Source of the DNA: an uncultured Roseateles sp.
GTDB lineage: Bacteria; Pseudomonadota; Gammaproteobacteria; Burkholderiales; Burkholderiaceae
Assembly: GCA_946886855.1 (NCBI GenBank)
Contig: CAMPJJ010000043.1
Location: 1 to 42,564 of the forward strand
Direction of reading: 5' to 3'
DNA: 42,564 nt
Below, one piece after another: positions 31,973-40,072 of the stretch. The translations under genes and the position numbers were made by a program. The notes beneath the pieces are model-generated. The model made no database searches and was not told where the DNA came from. It saw only the letters and a program-made list of their open reading frames with translations. Each line of letters opens with the position of its first letter. The first letter of the stretch is position 1.

Positions 31973-31988
31973 TGTGACGTCCGTCACG
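31973..31988. promoter_or_regulatory. CRP/Vfr-like palindromic site
   Basis: TGTGA-CGTCCG-TCACG matches the CRP half-site pattern TGTGA-N6-TCACA at 9 of 10 positions. The inner GTGACG-TC-CGTCAC is a perfect inverted repeat. It is centred about 91 bases upstream of the transcription start predicted from the GATAAT element of pilE, and about 160 bases before mlaF. Confidence 0.5.
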
Positions 31989-32083
31989 CCTGGGCGGTGC
32001 CCCCTGGGGCGAACGGCCCGGTGCCGTGTCATGGATCTGCATCCCGCCCCAGGTGCCCTCCGGCATCAATTCGGGCTTTACCC

Positions 32084-32089
32084 TATGAT
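32084..32089 (+). promoter_or_regulatory. Possible -10 element of the mla operon
   Basis: TATGAT (5/6) lies 53 bases before the mlaF start. No convincing -35 hexamer is seen at 16-18 bases. Confidence 0.3.
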
Positions 32090-32142
32090 CCCGGCTCCCG
32101 GACGCCTGCCGCCCGGCATCGTTCCGGATCGATCCCAAGGAA

Positions 32143-32985
32143 ATGGCATTCACTGATCCCAATTCATCCAGAAGCGTCCGTCCACTCATCGAAGTGAAGG
32201 ATGTGACCGTCGGCTATGGCGATCGGATCATCCTGAAAGACGTCAACGTCACGCTGCCTCGCGGCAAGGTGATGGCGCTGATCGGCTCGTCCGGTGGCGG
32301 CAAGACGACGCTGTTGCGGCTGCTGACGAGGCAGTTGCGGCCGCGTTCGGGCCAGGTGCTGTTCGATGGGCATGACCTTGCGCCGATGGGCCAGACCGAG
32401 CTCTATGCCCAGCGCCGCCGGATGGGCATGCTGTTCCAGTTCGGCGCGTTGTTCACCGATCTGAACGTGTTCGAGAACGTTGCTTTCCCGCTGCGTGAAC
32501 ACACCCGGCTGTCCGAGCCCATGATCCGCGACCTCGTCCTGATGAAGCTCAACGCGGTCGGTCTGCGCGGCGCCCGCGACCTGATGCCCAACGAGGTGTC
32601 CGGCGGCATGGCGCGGCGTGTCGCGCTGGCGCGTGCGATCGCACTGGACCCCGATCTGGTGCTGTACGACGAACCTTTCGCGGGTCTGGACCCGATCTCG
32701 CTGGGCGTGACCGCGCGGCTGATCCGTGACCTCAATGATGCGTTGGGCCTGACCAGCGTCATCGTTTCCCATGACATCCATGAGACCTTCGGCATCGCCG
32801 ATCACGTCGTGATGGTGGCCAACGGCGGCGTGGTCGCCCAGGGAACGCCCGACGAGTTGCGCCACAGCGCGGATCCGCTGGTCCACCAGTTCGTCAACGC
32901 CGAGTCCGACGGCCCGGTGCGCTTCCATCAACCCGCCAAGCCGGTTCGCGAGGACTTCGGCCTGCCGCAGGAGGCGTCGGCATGA
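32143..32985 (+). CDS. mlaF: MlaF, ATPase of the Mla phospholipid transporter
   Basis: A 280-aa cytoplasmic ATPase of the MlaFEDB complex, which moves phospholipids between the inner membrane and periplasmic MlaC to keep the outer membrane asymmetric. Walker A is GSSGGGKTT, the signature [14 protein letters not shown], Walker [14 protein letters not shown] and the switch His is in VSHDIHE. The [21 protein letters not shown] segment is typical of MCE-system ATPases. The AAGGA run is only one base from the ATG, so initiation looks weak on that criterion; no better start is visible. It heads mlaFEDACB. Confidence 0.95.
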   Translation: MAFTDPNSSRSVRPLIEVKDVTVGYGDRIILKDVNVTLPRGKVMALIGSSGGGKTTLLRLLTRQLRPRSGQVLFDGHDLAPMGQTELYAQRRRMGMLFQFGALFTDLNVFENVAFPLREHTRLSEPMIRDLVLMKLNAVGLRGARDLMPNEVSGGMARRVALARAIALDPDLVLYDEPFAGLDPISLGVTARLIRDLNDALGLTSVIVSHDIHETFGIADHVVMVANGGVVAQGTPDELRHSADPLVHQFVNAESDGPVRFHQPAKPVREDFGLPQEASA

Positions 32986-33761
32986 TCGGTTTCGCCACCT
33001 CGATCGGGCGTGGTCTGCGCCTCAAGCTCGGTGACTGGGGCGGCGCGGCGCGGCTGCTGGTCACGCTGCTGCTGCATCTGGGCGCCTGCCTGCGTCGCTT
33101 CTCGCTGGTGCGGGAGCAGATCTTCTTCCTGGGCAACCGCTCGCTGTCCATCATCGGCGTGTCCGGACTGTTCGTCGGGTTCGTGCTGGCGCTGCAGGGC
33201 TACTACACGCTGCAGCGTTACGGCTCTGCGGAAGCCGTGGGTCTGCTGGTCGCGTTGAGCCTGGTTCGAGAACTCGGACCGGTGGTGGCGGCACTGCTGT
33301 TCGCCGGCCGCGCCGGGACCTCGTTGACCGCCGAGATCGGCCTGATGAAGGCCGGCGAGCAGCTCAGCGCCATGGAAATGATGGCGGTCGACCCGGTGCA
33401 GCGCGTGCTCGCGCCGCGTTTCTGGGCCGGCTTCATCGCGATGCCGCTGCTGGCGGCGGTGTTCTCCGCAGTCGGCATCATCGGCGGCTGGGCGGTGGCC
33501 GTGCCGCTGATCGGCATCGACGCGGGATCGTTCTGGTCTCAGATGCAAGGCGGTGTCGACGTGTTCAAGGACGTCGGCAACGGTGTCGTCAAGAGCGTGG
33601 TGTTCGGCGTGACCGTCAGCTTTGTCGCCCTGCTGCAGGGCTACACCTGCAAACCCACGCCCGAGGGCGTGTCCCAGGCGACGACGCGCACGGTCGTGTT
33701 GTCGTCGCTGGCGGTGCTGGGGCTGGATTTCATCCTCACCGCCATGATGTTCTCGATCTGA
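32982..33761 (+). CDS. mlaE: MlaE, permease of the Mla phospholipid transporter
   Basis: A 259-aa inner-membrane permease with about five membrane helices. The MlaE family core is [33 protein letters not shown] and a later EQLSAMEMM. An N-terminal interfacial helix ([22 protein letters not shown]) precedes the first span. The start overlaps the mlaF stop as ATGA. The last helix ends [13 protein letters not shown]. Confidence 0.96.
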   Translation: MIGFATSIGRGLRLKLGDWGGAARLLVTLLLHLGACLRRFSLVREQIFFLGNRSLSIIGVSGLFVGFVLALQGYYTLQRYGSAEAVGLLVALSLVRELGPVVAALLFAGRAGTSLTAEIGLMKAGEQLSAMEMMAVDPVQRVLAPRFWAGFIAMPLLAAVFSAVGIIGGWAVAVPLIGIDAGSFWSQMQGGVDVFKDVGNGVVKSVVFGVTVSFVALLQGYTCKPTPEGVSQATTRTVVLSSLAVLGLDFILTAMMFSI

Positions 33762-33823
33762 CGCGCGACGCGCGTTTCGTCGACACCCCTACCGAATTCA
33801 AGAGATATCTCCGGAGTTGCCTG

Positions 33824-34312
33824 ATGCAATCCTCTCGTTATGACGCGCTGGTCGGGTTCTTCGTGCTGCTGGGCGGCGCGGCCCTGCTGTTCCTGGCCCT
33901 GAAGGCTGGCAACCTGCTGTCCTTGAATTTCCAGGACACGTATACCGTGACCGCAAAATTCGACAACATCGGCGGCCTGAAGCCCGGCGCCGCCGTCAAG
34001 AGCGCTGGCGTCGTGGTCGGCCGCGTCGGCGCGATCAGTTTCGACGACAAGAGCTTCCAGGCGCGCGTGATCCTGAACATGAACCAGGGTGTCGCGTTCC
34101 CCAAGGACAGCTCCGCCAAGATCCTCACGTCCGGCTTGCTGGGCGAGCAATACATCGGCCTGGAGCCGGGTGCGGAAGAAAAGAACCTCGCCGCGGGCGA
34201 CATCATCACGCAGACGCAGTCGGCGGTGGTGCTGGAGAACCTGATCGGCCAGTTCCTCTATAACAAGGCGGCCGACGCGTCCTCGACGCCGGCCTCGGGA
34301 GAGAAGCAATGA
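33824..34312 (+). CDS. mlaD: MlaD, MCE-domain periplasmic ring protein
   Basis: A 162-aa inner-membrane-anchored protein that forms a hexameric lipid ring above MlaE. One N-terminal helix (about 9-28) is followed by a single MCE domain (about 38-118) with FDNIGGLKPGAAVKSAGVVVGRV and LTSGLLGEQYIGLEPG. A helical C-terminus (VVLENLIGQFLYNKA) lines the pore. GGAG 7 bases upstream supports the start, 62 bases after mlaE. Confidence 0.95.
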   Translation: MQSSRYDALVGFFVLLGGAALLFLALKAGNLLSLNFQDTYTVTAKFDNIGGLKPGAAVKSAGVVVGRVGAISFDDKSFQARVILNMNQGVAFPKDSSAKILTSGLLGEQYIGLEPGAEEKNLAAGDIITQTQSAVVLENLIGQFLYNKAADASSTPASGEKQ

Positions 34313-35400
34313 GCACCACCACCACGGTCGGAACTGCCGGAGTCGGCCGGACCGAATTTGCAGCTGCACTGCTGAGTGCCGCGCTGTTGGGCATGACGGC
34401 GCCGGCGATGGCGCAGCAGAGCGGGCACGGGCTCGAACAGCCGCAGACCGTCGCCTTGGCTGCGCCGACTGCCGCGCCGATTGCCGGGCCGATTGCCGGG
34501 CAGGCTGTGGAAGCGCCGCAGCAAGTGGCGCAGCAGGTTGCCGAGCCGAAGGGCGAGGAGCAGGCGGGCCCCGACGAGGCCACGCAGGATCAGGCCACCT
34601 CACCGGCCTCCGCGGCTTCAGCCGCTGCGCCGGCGGCCGCCGCGTCCTCGGCTGAGCCGGCTGCCGCAGGCCAGGCTGGCGCCGCGGCTGCTGCTGCAGT
34701 GCAGGAAGCTCCAGGCCCGCGCGTGCGCAATCGTCTCGACCCCTGGGAAGGCTGGAACCGCAAGGTCTTCAACTTCAACGAGAAGCTGGACGAGAACCTG
34801 CTGCGCCCCGTCGCGACGGCTTACTCGGACCTCGTGCCGCAGCCGGCGCGCCAGGCCGTCGACAACTTCTTCGGCAACTTCGCCGATGCCTGGTCGGCGG
34901 TCAACCTGTTCCTGCAGGGGCGCTTCAAGACCGGCGCGACGCAGACCATGCGCGTCGCCGTGAACTCGGTGTTCGGCATCGCCGGCCTCATCGACATCGC
35001 CACGCCCGCAGGCCTGGAAAAGACGTCGGAAGACCTCGGCCGCACGCTCGGCTACTGGGGTGTCAAGACGGGTCCGTACATCGTGTGGCCGCTGCTGGGA
35101 CCGTCGTCGCTGCGGGACTCGGTGACCCTGCCGGCCAACATCTACTATTCGCCGGCCTACCTGTTCGACGATGGCGAATACAAGTTCGCGATCTCCGCGC
35201 TCCAGCTGATCAACACGCGTGCCAACCTGCTGCGGGTGACCGACATGCTCGATGGCATCGCGCTGGACAAGTACACCTTCGTGCGCGACGCCTACCTGCA
35301 GCGTCGCAACATCAAGACGCACAAGGAACAGGAAGAAGACGACGACTACGAAGTCATCACGCCGGACGAGAAGCCGGTCAACCCGCAAGGTGATCGCTGA
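34309..35400 (+). CDS. mlaA: MlaA (VacJ) outer-membrane phospholipid-removal protein, non-lipoprotein form
   Basis: A 363-aa MlaA-family protein that extracts mislocalised phospholipids from the outer leaflet. The VacJ domain spans about 142-335 (RLDPWEGWNRKVFNFNEKLD, FFGNFADAWSAVNLFLQG, DLGRTLGYWGVKTGPYIVWPLLGPSSLRD). Two things are unusual. The signal peptide ends APAMA-QQ with no lipobox, and the protein has no cysteine at all, whereas MlaA is normally a lipoprotein. About 105 residues of Ala/Pro/Gln-rich sequence separate the signal from the domain. The ATG overlaps the mlaD stop. A Cys-containing alternative start is not visible. Confidence 0.93.
   Translation: MSTTTTVGTAGVGRTEFAAALLSAALLGMTAPAMAQQSGHGLEQPQTVALAAPTAAPIAGPIAGQAVEAPQQVAQQVAEPKGEEQAGPDEATQDQATSPASAASAAAPAAAASSAEPAAAGQAGAAAAAAVQEAPGPRVRNRLDPWEGWNRKVFNFNEKLDENLLRPVATAYSDLVPQPARQAVDNFFGNFADAWSAVNLFLQGRFKTGATQTMRVAVNSVFGIAGLIDIATPAGLEKTSEDLGRTLGYWGVKTGPYIVWPLLGPSSLRDSVTLPANIYYSPAYLFDDGEYKFAISALQLINTRANLLRVTDMLDGIALDKYTFVRDAYLQRRNIKTHKEQEEDDDYEVITPDEKPVNPQGDR
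34477..34500 (+). repeat. Two-copy 12-bp tandem repeat in mlaA
   Basis: CCGATTGCCGGG occurs twice in a row, keeping frame and encoding an IAGP-type duplication in the low-complexity linker. Its length could vary between strains. Confidence 0.85.
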
Positions 35401-35469
35401 ACGATCGGGGTAAGACCGTTCAGCTCCGCAACAACCGGTAACGCCCGTCGGGACGACCGGTGAACCGGC

Positions 35470-35496
35470 ACCGGACTTGCCACGTTGTGGTCCGGT
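35470..35496 (+). other. Stem-loop between mlaA and mlaC
   Basis: ACCGGA and TCCGGT pair around an internal CCAC/GTGG hairpin in the 126-base gap. There is no T-run, so it may stabilise or process the mRNA rather than terminate it. Confidence 0.4.
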
Positions 35497-35526
35497 CCGT
35501 GTCATGAAGAGAGAGAAAGGACAAGC

Positions 35527-36171
35527 ATGAATGCCACCAAACGACTGCTGCTCGGCGCGATCGTGTCGATCGCCACGCTGAGCCCGCTGGCCTCCTTCGC
35601 CGCCGACAGCTCGGCGCCGGATCAACTGATCCGCGAGCTGTCCATCGAGACACTGGACGCCGTCAAGGGCGACAAGGCCATCCAGGGCGGCGACGTCAAC
35701 AGGATCATGGCGCTGGTCGACACCAAGGTGATGCCGCACGTCGACTTCCAACGCATCACCGCCACCGCCGTCGGCCGCTTCTGGCGCCAGGCGACGCCGG
35801 AGCAGAAGCAGCGGCTGCAGGATGAGTTCAAGACCTTGCTGGTGCGCACGTATGCCGGCGCGTTGACGCAGGTCAAGGACCAGACGATCGCGATGAAGCC
35901 GATGCGCGCAGCGCCGGAAGACAAGGAAGTCATCGTGCGCACCGAGATCCGCGGCAAGGGCGATCCGATCCAGCTGGACTATCGCCTCGAAAAGCTGGAC
36001 AGCGGCTGGAAGATCTACGACGTCAACGTCCTGGGCATCTGGCTGGCGGATCAGTACAAGAACAGCTTCGCGCAGGAGATCAACGCCAAGGGCATCGATG
36101 GCCTGATCAAGTCGCTGGCCGAGCGCAATGCGCGCCCGGCGACGGCCGCTTCGGGCGCGAAGAAGGGCTGA
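35527..36171 (+). CDS. mlaC: MlaC, periplasmic phospholipid carrier
   Basis: A 214-aa soluble lipid-binding protein that shuttles phospholipid between MlaA and MlaFEDB. The signal peptide is cleaved near ASFA-A (about 25). The Ttg2D/MlaC domain contains MPHVDFQRITATAVGRFWRQATPEQKQRLQDEFKTLLVRTY and the lipid-pocket strands up to WKIYDVNVLGIWLADQYKNSF. The C-terminus is Ala/Lys rich. AAGGA at 35517-35521 supports ATG 35527 over the upstream frame start at 35485. Confidence 0.95.
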   Translation: MNATKRLLLGAIVSIATLSPLASFAADSSAPDQLIRELSIETLDAVKGDKAIQGGDVNRIMALVDTKVMPHVDFQRITATAVGRFWRQATPEQKQRLQDEFKTLLVRTYAGALTQVKDQTIAMKPMRAAPEDKEVIVRTEIRGKGDPIQLDYRLEKLDSGWKIYDVNVLGIWLADQYKNSFAQEINAKGIDGLIKSLAERNARPATAASGAKKG

Positions 36172-36175
36172 TGCG

Positions 36176-36490
36176 ATGCTGAAGCTGCCGTCGCGGCTGC
36201 GCCTGGAGAACGTGCCTGAGGAATGGGTCCGGCTCGAAAGCGCGCTGCGCGCCGAGCTGGCGCAAGTCGGCAACGCCGCCGGACGCAGCATCACCTTGGA
36301 TGCGAGTGGCCTGACCGACTTCGACTCGGCGGCGCTGAGCCTGCTGCTCAGCGCGCTGAGGCTGTGCGGTCAGGACGGCTGGCAACTGACGCTTCAGCAG
36401 GCGCCCCGCGAACTGCGGGAGCTGGCGCGGGTGTACGCGCTCGACAACCTGTTCTGGGCCGACGCACCGGTGCCCGCCGAGATGGCGTGA
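36176..36490 (+). CDS. mlaB: MlaB, STAS-domain subunit of the Mla transporter
   Basis: A 104-aa cytoplasmic STAS protein that stabilises MlaF. The STAS signature ITLDASGLTDFDSAALSLLLSALR includes the conserved Ser/Thr region, followed by LTLQQAPRELRELARVYALDNLF. It starts four bases after mlaC, with an AAGGG run upstream, and is the last gene before the terminator. Confidence 0.92.
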   Translation: MLKLPSRLRLENVPEEWVRLESALRAELAQVGNAAGRSITLDASGLTDFDSAALSLLLSALRLCGQDGWQLTLQQAPRELRELARVYALDNLFWADAPVPAEMA

Positions 36491-36509
36491 CCCGACTTTC
36501 CCAATGACG

Positions 36510-36535
36510 ACGGGCCGCAGATGCGGCCCGTTTCC
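36510..36535 (+). terminator. Intrinsic terminator of mlaFEDACB
   Basis: A perfect 9-bp stem ACGGGCCGC / GCGGCCCGT with loop AGAT is followed by TTCCATTTC, 19 bases after mlaB. The T-run is interrupted. On the other strand it could help end zwf-hexR, 40 bases after the hexR stop. Confidence 0.75.
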
Positions 36536-36575
36536 ATTTCAGCGGCGAGCGTCTGTCTGGTCGACAAGGCCTGCA

Positions 36576-37442
36576 TCACTGCGCGTAGCGCTTCGTGCGA
36601 AGGTTGCGCTTGATCTCCTGCAGCATCGGCCGGAGGTTCTCGCCCAATCGCAGCGCGACGCCGGTGGTGAGCACATCCACGACGATCAGATGCAGCAGCC
36701 GCGACACCATCGGGCTGTAGCGGTCATAGTCCTCCGGATGGTCGACCGCCAGCAACACCTGGCCCGGCAACTGCCCCATCTGGGCCAGCGGTGAGCCGCT
36801 GGCGGTGATGATGATCGTCGTCGCGCCCTTCTTGCGTGCGATTTCGGCGGCATCCATCAGGTCGCGGCTGCGGCCCGAGTTGGAGATGATCACCGCGCAA
36901 TCGCCCGCGCCCAGCATCGTCGCGCTCATCAACTGCACGTGGCCATCGCTGCAGGCGAAGGTGTTGGCGCCGAGACGGAAGAACTTGTGCTGCGCGTCCT
37001 GCGCCACGATGCCGGAGTTGCCGACGCCATAGAACTCGATGCGCTGCCGCTGGCGCGCCGTTTCCGACAACGCGGCGATGGCGCGCTCGAAGGCATGGCT
37101 GGCGGCGTCATTGCGGTAGTGGAGCAACGCCGCGACCGCGTTGTCGACCACCTTGACGATCAGATCGCCGGGCTTGTCGTCTTCGTCGACCGCGCGGTGC
37201 ACGAAGGGAACCCCCTCGTTGACGCTGCCGGCGAGCTTCAGCTTGAAGTCGGCCAGCCCGTCGTAACCGACGCTGCGGCAGAAGCGCACCACCGTCGGCT
37301 TGCTGACATGGGAGCGATCAGCGAGCTCGCTGACCGGCAGACTCGCGAACGAACGCGGATCGGACAGCAGCAGTTTGGCGACACGCTGTTCGGCGGGCGG
37401 CAGCGCGGGCAGCGCGGCCTTGACACGTTCGAGCATGCTCAT
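36576..37442 (-). CDS. hexR: HexR, RpiR-family regulator of sugar catabolism
   Basis: A 288-aa transcription regulator that represses glucose catabolic genes and is released by KDPG. The N-terminal RpiR helix-turn-helix contains SELADRSHVSKPTVVRFCRSVGYDGLADFK (about 39-69). The SIS sugar-phosphate domain (about 125-255) shows RIEFYGVGNSGIVAQDAQHKFFRLG and IISNSGRSRDLMDAAEIARKKGATTIIIT. It starts four bases after zwf, so the repressor is co-transcribed with a likely target. A matching operator lies in the zwf/tal promoter region. Confidence 0.93.
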   Translation of the reverse strand: MSMLERVKAALPALPPAEQRVAKLLLSDPRSFASLPVSELADRSHVSKPTVVRFCRSVGYDGLADFKLKLAGSVNEGVPFVHRAVDEDDKPGDLIVKVVDNAVAALLHYRNDAASHAFERAIAALSETARQRQRIEFYGVGNSGIVAQDAQHKFFRLGANTFACSDGHVQLMSATMLGAGDCAVIISNSGRSRDLMDAAEIARKKGATTIIITASGSPLAQMGQLPGQVLLAVDHPEDYDRYSPMVSRLLHLIVVDVLTTGVALRLGENLRPMLQEIKRNLRTKRYAQ

Positions 37443-37446
37443 CGCG

Positions 37447-38892
37447 TCAGCATTCCTCGATCCAGGAGTGGCCGTCGCGCGCCACGAGCGCGCTCGAGGC
37501 CGGGGGGCCCCAGCTGCCGGCGACGTAGGTGCGCGGTCCGGTGCTGTCCTGCTTCCAGAAGTTCAGGATCGGTTCGACCCAACGCCAGGCCTGTTCCTGC
37601 TCGTCGCTGCGCACGAACAGGTTGAGGCGCCCGGCGATTGCGTCCAGCAGCAGCCGCTCGTAGGCGCCGACGCGGGTATGCGCGAAGGCCTTGTCGAAGT
37701 CCAGGTCCAGCGAGACCGGGCTCAAGGCCTCGGTGCTGGAGCCGCCCTTGTTGGCCATGAGCTGGAGCTCCAGGCCGTCCTCGGGTTGCAGCTTGATGAT
37801 CAGCCGGTTGGGGCAACTGCTGCCCGGGAAGATCGGGTGCGGCACCGGCCGGAAATTGATGACGATCTGCGCGTCGCGCGCGGCGAGGCGCTTGCCGGTC
37901 CGCAGATAGAAGGGGACGCCCGCCCAGCGCCAGTTCTGGATCTCCGTCTTCAGCGCGACGAAGGTCTCGGTGTGGCTGTCGGGCGGAATCTTGCCCTCGT
38001 CCAGATACCCAGGCACCGGCTTGCCCTCGGCGTTGCCGGCGCGGTACTGGCCACGCACCACGTCCCGTGCGACGCTCTCCGCCGTGAACGGCTTGAGCGC
38101 GCGCAGCACCTTCAGCTTCTCGTCGCGGATCGCGTCCGCGTCGTTGCTCGAGGGCGCCTCCATCGCGATCATCGTGAGCAGCTGCAACGCATGGTTCTGG
38201 ATCATGTCGCGCAGCGCGCCGGTGCCGTCGTAGAACGGACCGCGCGTGCCCACGCCCAGGCCTTCGGCCAGCGTGATCTGGATGTTGGCGATGCTCTCCC
38301 GACGCCACAGCGGTTCGAACAGCGCGTTGCCGAAGCGCAGCGCCATCAGGTTCTGCACCGACGGCTTGCCGAGGTAGTGATCGATGCGGAAGGCCTGCGT
38401 CTCGGAGAACACCGAACGCACGACGCGGTTGATCTCCTGCGCGCTGGCCAGATCGTGGCCCAGCGGTTTCTCCAGCACCACGCGCACGTTCGCGCCGTTC
38501 AAGCCCGCGGCGCCGAGCTGCTGGCAGATCTGCGTGAACAGGTGAGGGCTGGTCGCCAGGTAGAACACCACCGTGTCGGCGTTGCGTTCACCGAGCCATT
38601 CCTTCAGCCGCGAATAGTGGTCGGGCTGGGACAGGTCCATCCGGCGGTAATGCACCAGTTCGGAGAAGCGGGCGAACTCCTCGTCGTTCGGCCGCTTGCC
38701 GGCCTCGACCTCCTGGAAGCGTTCCTTGAGCCACTCGCGATAGCGCTCGTCGGACTGCTCGTCGCGGGCGACAGCGAGGATGCGGCCACCTTCGGGCAGC
38801 TTTCCGTGGCGGAATGCCTGGAACAGCGCGGGCATCAGCTTGCGCCAGGTCAGGTCACCGGTGCCACCAAAGAAGACGAGGTCGAAGGACAT
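37447..38892 (-). CDS. zwf: Glucose-6-phosphate 1-dehydrogenase
   Basis: A 481-aa enzyme that oxidises glucose-6-phosphate to 6-phosphogluconolactone with NAD(P), the entry to the pentose-phosphate and Entner-Doudoroff routes. The Rossmann motif is FFGGTGDLTWRKLMPALF near residues 7-24. The active-site segment is RIDHYLGKP near 169-177; the residue after Lys176 is Pro, where the family signature normally has Glu, Gln or Lys. The C-terminal domain has RTGKRL, DGLELQLMANKGG and the terminal WGPPAS. The frame is open to 38991, but ATG 38892 gives the standard N-terminus. Its ribosome site is weak. Confidence 0.95.
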   Translation of the reverse strand: MSFDLVFFGGTGDLTWRKLMPALFQAFRHGKLPEGGRILAVARDEQSDERYREWLKERFQEVEAGKRPNDEEFARFSELVHYRRMDLSQPDHYSRLKEWLGERNADTVVFYLATSPHLFTQICQQLGAAGLNGANVRVVLEKPLGHDLASAQEINRVVRSVFSETQAFRIDHYLGKPSVQNLMALRFGNALFEPLWRRESIANIQITLAEGLGVGTRGPFYDGTGALRDMIQNHALQLLTMIAMEAPSSNDADAIRDEKLKVLRALKPFTAESVARDVVRGQYRAGNAEGKPVPGYLDEGKIPPDSHTETFVALKTEIQNWRWAGVPFYLRTGKRLAARDAQIVINFRPVPHPIFPGSSCPNRLIIKLQPEDGLELQLMANKGGSSTEALSPVSLDLDFDKAFAHTRVGAYERLLLDAIAGRLNLFVRSDEQEQAWRWVEPILNFWKQDSTGPRTYVAGSWGPPASSALVARDGHSWIEEC

Positions 38893-38937
38893 GAGCGCGG
38901 CGCCCCGCGTCGGGGCGTAAGAGTTGTTGGCGATGTC

Positions 38938-38967
38938 TTGATGTAACGAAGTTACCGGAATTATGAT
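38938..38967 (+). promoter_or_regulatory. Predicted promoter of tal-pgi
   Basis: TTGATG (38938-38943, 4/6) and TATGAT (38962-38967, 5/6) are 18 bases apart. The HexR-like site fills most of the spacer. The predicted leader before tal is about 150 bases. Confidence 0.55.
38942..38956. promoter_or_regulatory. HexR-type operator
   Basis: TGTAACGAAGTTACC is an inverted repeat (GTAAC-GAA-GTTAC) that fits the HexR pattern TGTARTWWWAYTACA at both half-sites. It lies between zwf (-) and tal (+), inside the spacer of the tal promoter and over the predicted zwf transcription start. Confidence 0.7.
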
Positions 38968-38991
38968 GCCCCAGTTTCTTGGTCGGGTCAA
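38963..38991 (-). promoter_or_regulatory. Predicted promoter of zwf-hexR
   Basis: On the minus strand TTGACC (38991-38986, 5/6) is followed after 17 bases by CATCAT (4/6), and CATAAT lies three bases further on. The -10 region overlaps that of the opposite tal promoter. Confidence 0.5.
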
Positions 38992-39121
38992 CGTGCGCGC
39001 CGCCTCCGAGGGCAGGTCGCGGCAGCAGGTCTAATAGGGGTTTCTCCGTCGGCGCAGAGGGGCAAAGCCCATGCCGCCGATGCGTCCCGTCCGTTCTCGA
39101 TCGCCCCAGGCGCCCACGCTC

Positions 39122-40072
39122 ATGAACCAGCTCGAACAACTCAAGGCCTTCACCACCGTCGTCGCCGACACCGGCAACTTCAAGCAGCTGGCGCAGTTCA
39201 CGCCGCGCGACGCGACGACCAACCCGTCACTGATCCTGAAGGCGGTGCAATCGCCCGACTATGCCCATCTGCTGGAGGACACCGTCGCCGCGAACAGGAC
39301 CGACGCGCTGGACCTGATCGTCGACAAGGTGCTGGTGGCCTTCGGCCTGGAGATCCTGAAGGTCGTGCCGGGCCGCGTGTCGACCGAGGTGGATGCTCGC
39401 CTGAGCTTCGATACCGTGGCCACGCTGGCCCGGGCCCGCCGCCTGATCCAGATGTACGAGGACGCCGGCATCGGCCGCGACCGCGTGCTGATCAAGGTGG
39501 CGTCGACGTGGGAAGGCATCCAGGCGGCGCGCGAACTGGAGCTTGAAGGCATCCATACCAACCTGACGCTGCTGTTCTCGTTCTGCCAGGCCGTGGCGTG
39601 CGGCGAGAACGGCATCCAGCTGATCTCGCCCTTCGTCGGTCGTATCTACGACTGGTACAAGAAGGCCGCCGGCCCGAACTGGGATGAGGCCGCCAATGCG
39701 GGCGTGAACGACCCCGGCGTGAAGTCGGTGGCCGCCATCTACAACTACTTCAAGAAGCACGGCATCCAGACCGAAGTGATGGGTGCGAGCTTCCGCAACG
39801 TCGGCCAGATCCAGGCGCTCGCCGGGTGCGACCTGCTGACGATCAGCCCCGACCTGCTCGCCCAGTTGCAGGGCAGCGAGGCCCCGCTGGTGCGCGCGCT
39901 CGACGCGGACGCCGCCAAGGCCCAGGACTTGCCCAAGGTCTCATTCAACGAGGCGGCGTTCCGCTTCGCCCTCAACCAGGACGCCATGGCCACCGAGAAG
40001 CTGGCCGAAGGCATCCGCCTGTTTGCCGTCGATGCCGGCAAGCTGGACCAGATGATCGAAAGCCTGCGATGA
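39122..40072 (+). CDS. tal: Transaldolase
   Basis: A 316-aa enzyme of the non-oxidative pentose-phosphate pathway that moves a dihydroxyacetone unit between sugar phosphates. The motif [16 protein letters not shown] is near the N-terminus. The Schiff-base lysine is Lys125 in [11 protein letters not shown]. The later segments [27 protein letters not shown] and [10 protein letters not shown] are all conserved in the TalB group. ATG 39122 gives the typical [18 protein letters not shown] start; the frame is open to 39071. It overlaps pgi by ATGA. Confidence 0.96.
   Translation: MNQLEQLKAFTTVVADTGNFKQLAQFTPRDATTNPSLILKAVQSPDYAHLLEDTVAANRTDALDLIVDKVLVAFGLEILKVVPGRVSTEVDARLSFDTVATLARARRLIQMYEDAGIGRDRVLIKVASTWEGIQAARELELEGIHTNLTLLFSFCQAVACGENGIQLISPFVGRIYDWYKKAAGPNWDEAANAGVNDPGVKSVAAIYNYFKKHGIQTEVMGASFRNVGQIQALAGCDLLTISPDLLAQLQGSEAPLVRALDADAAKAQDLPKVSFNEAAFRFALNQDAMATEKLAEGIRLFAVDAGKLDQMIESLR

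Noticed and set aside
31875..32142. Sigma-54 promoter for pilE
   Set aside because: I looked for TGGCAC-N5-TTGC on the minus strand, the pattern used by several pilin genes, and found no GG/GC pair at the right spacing.
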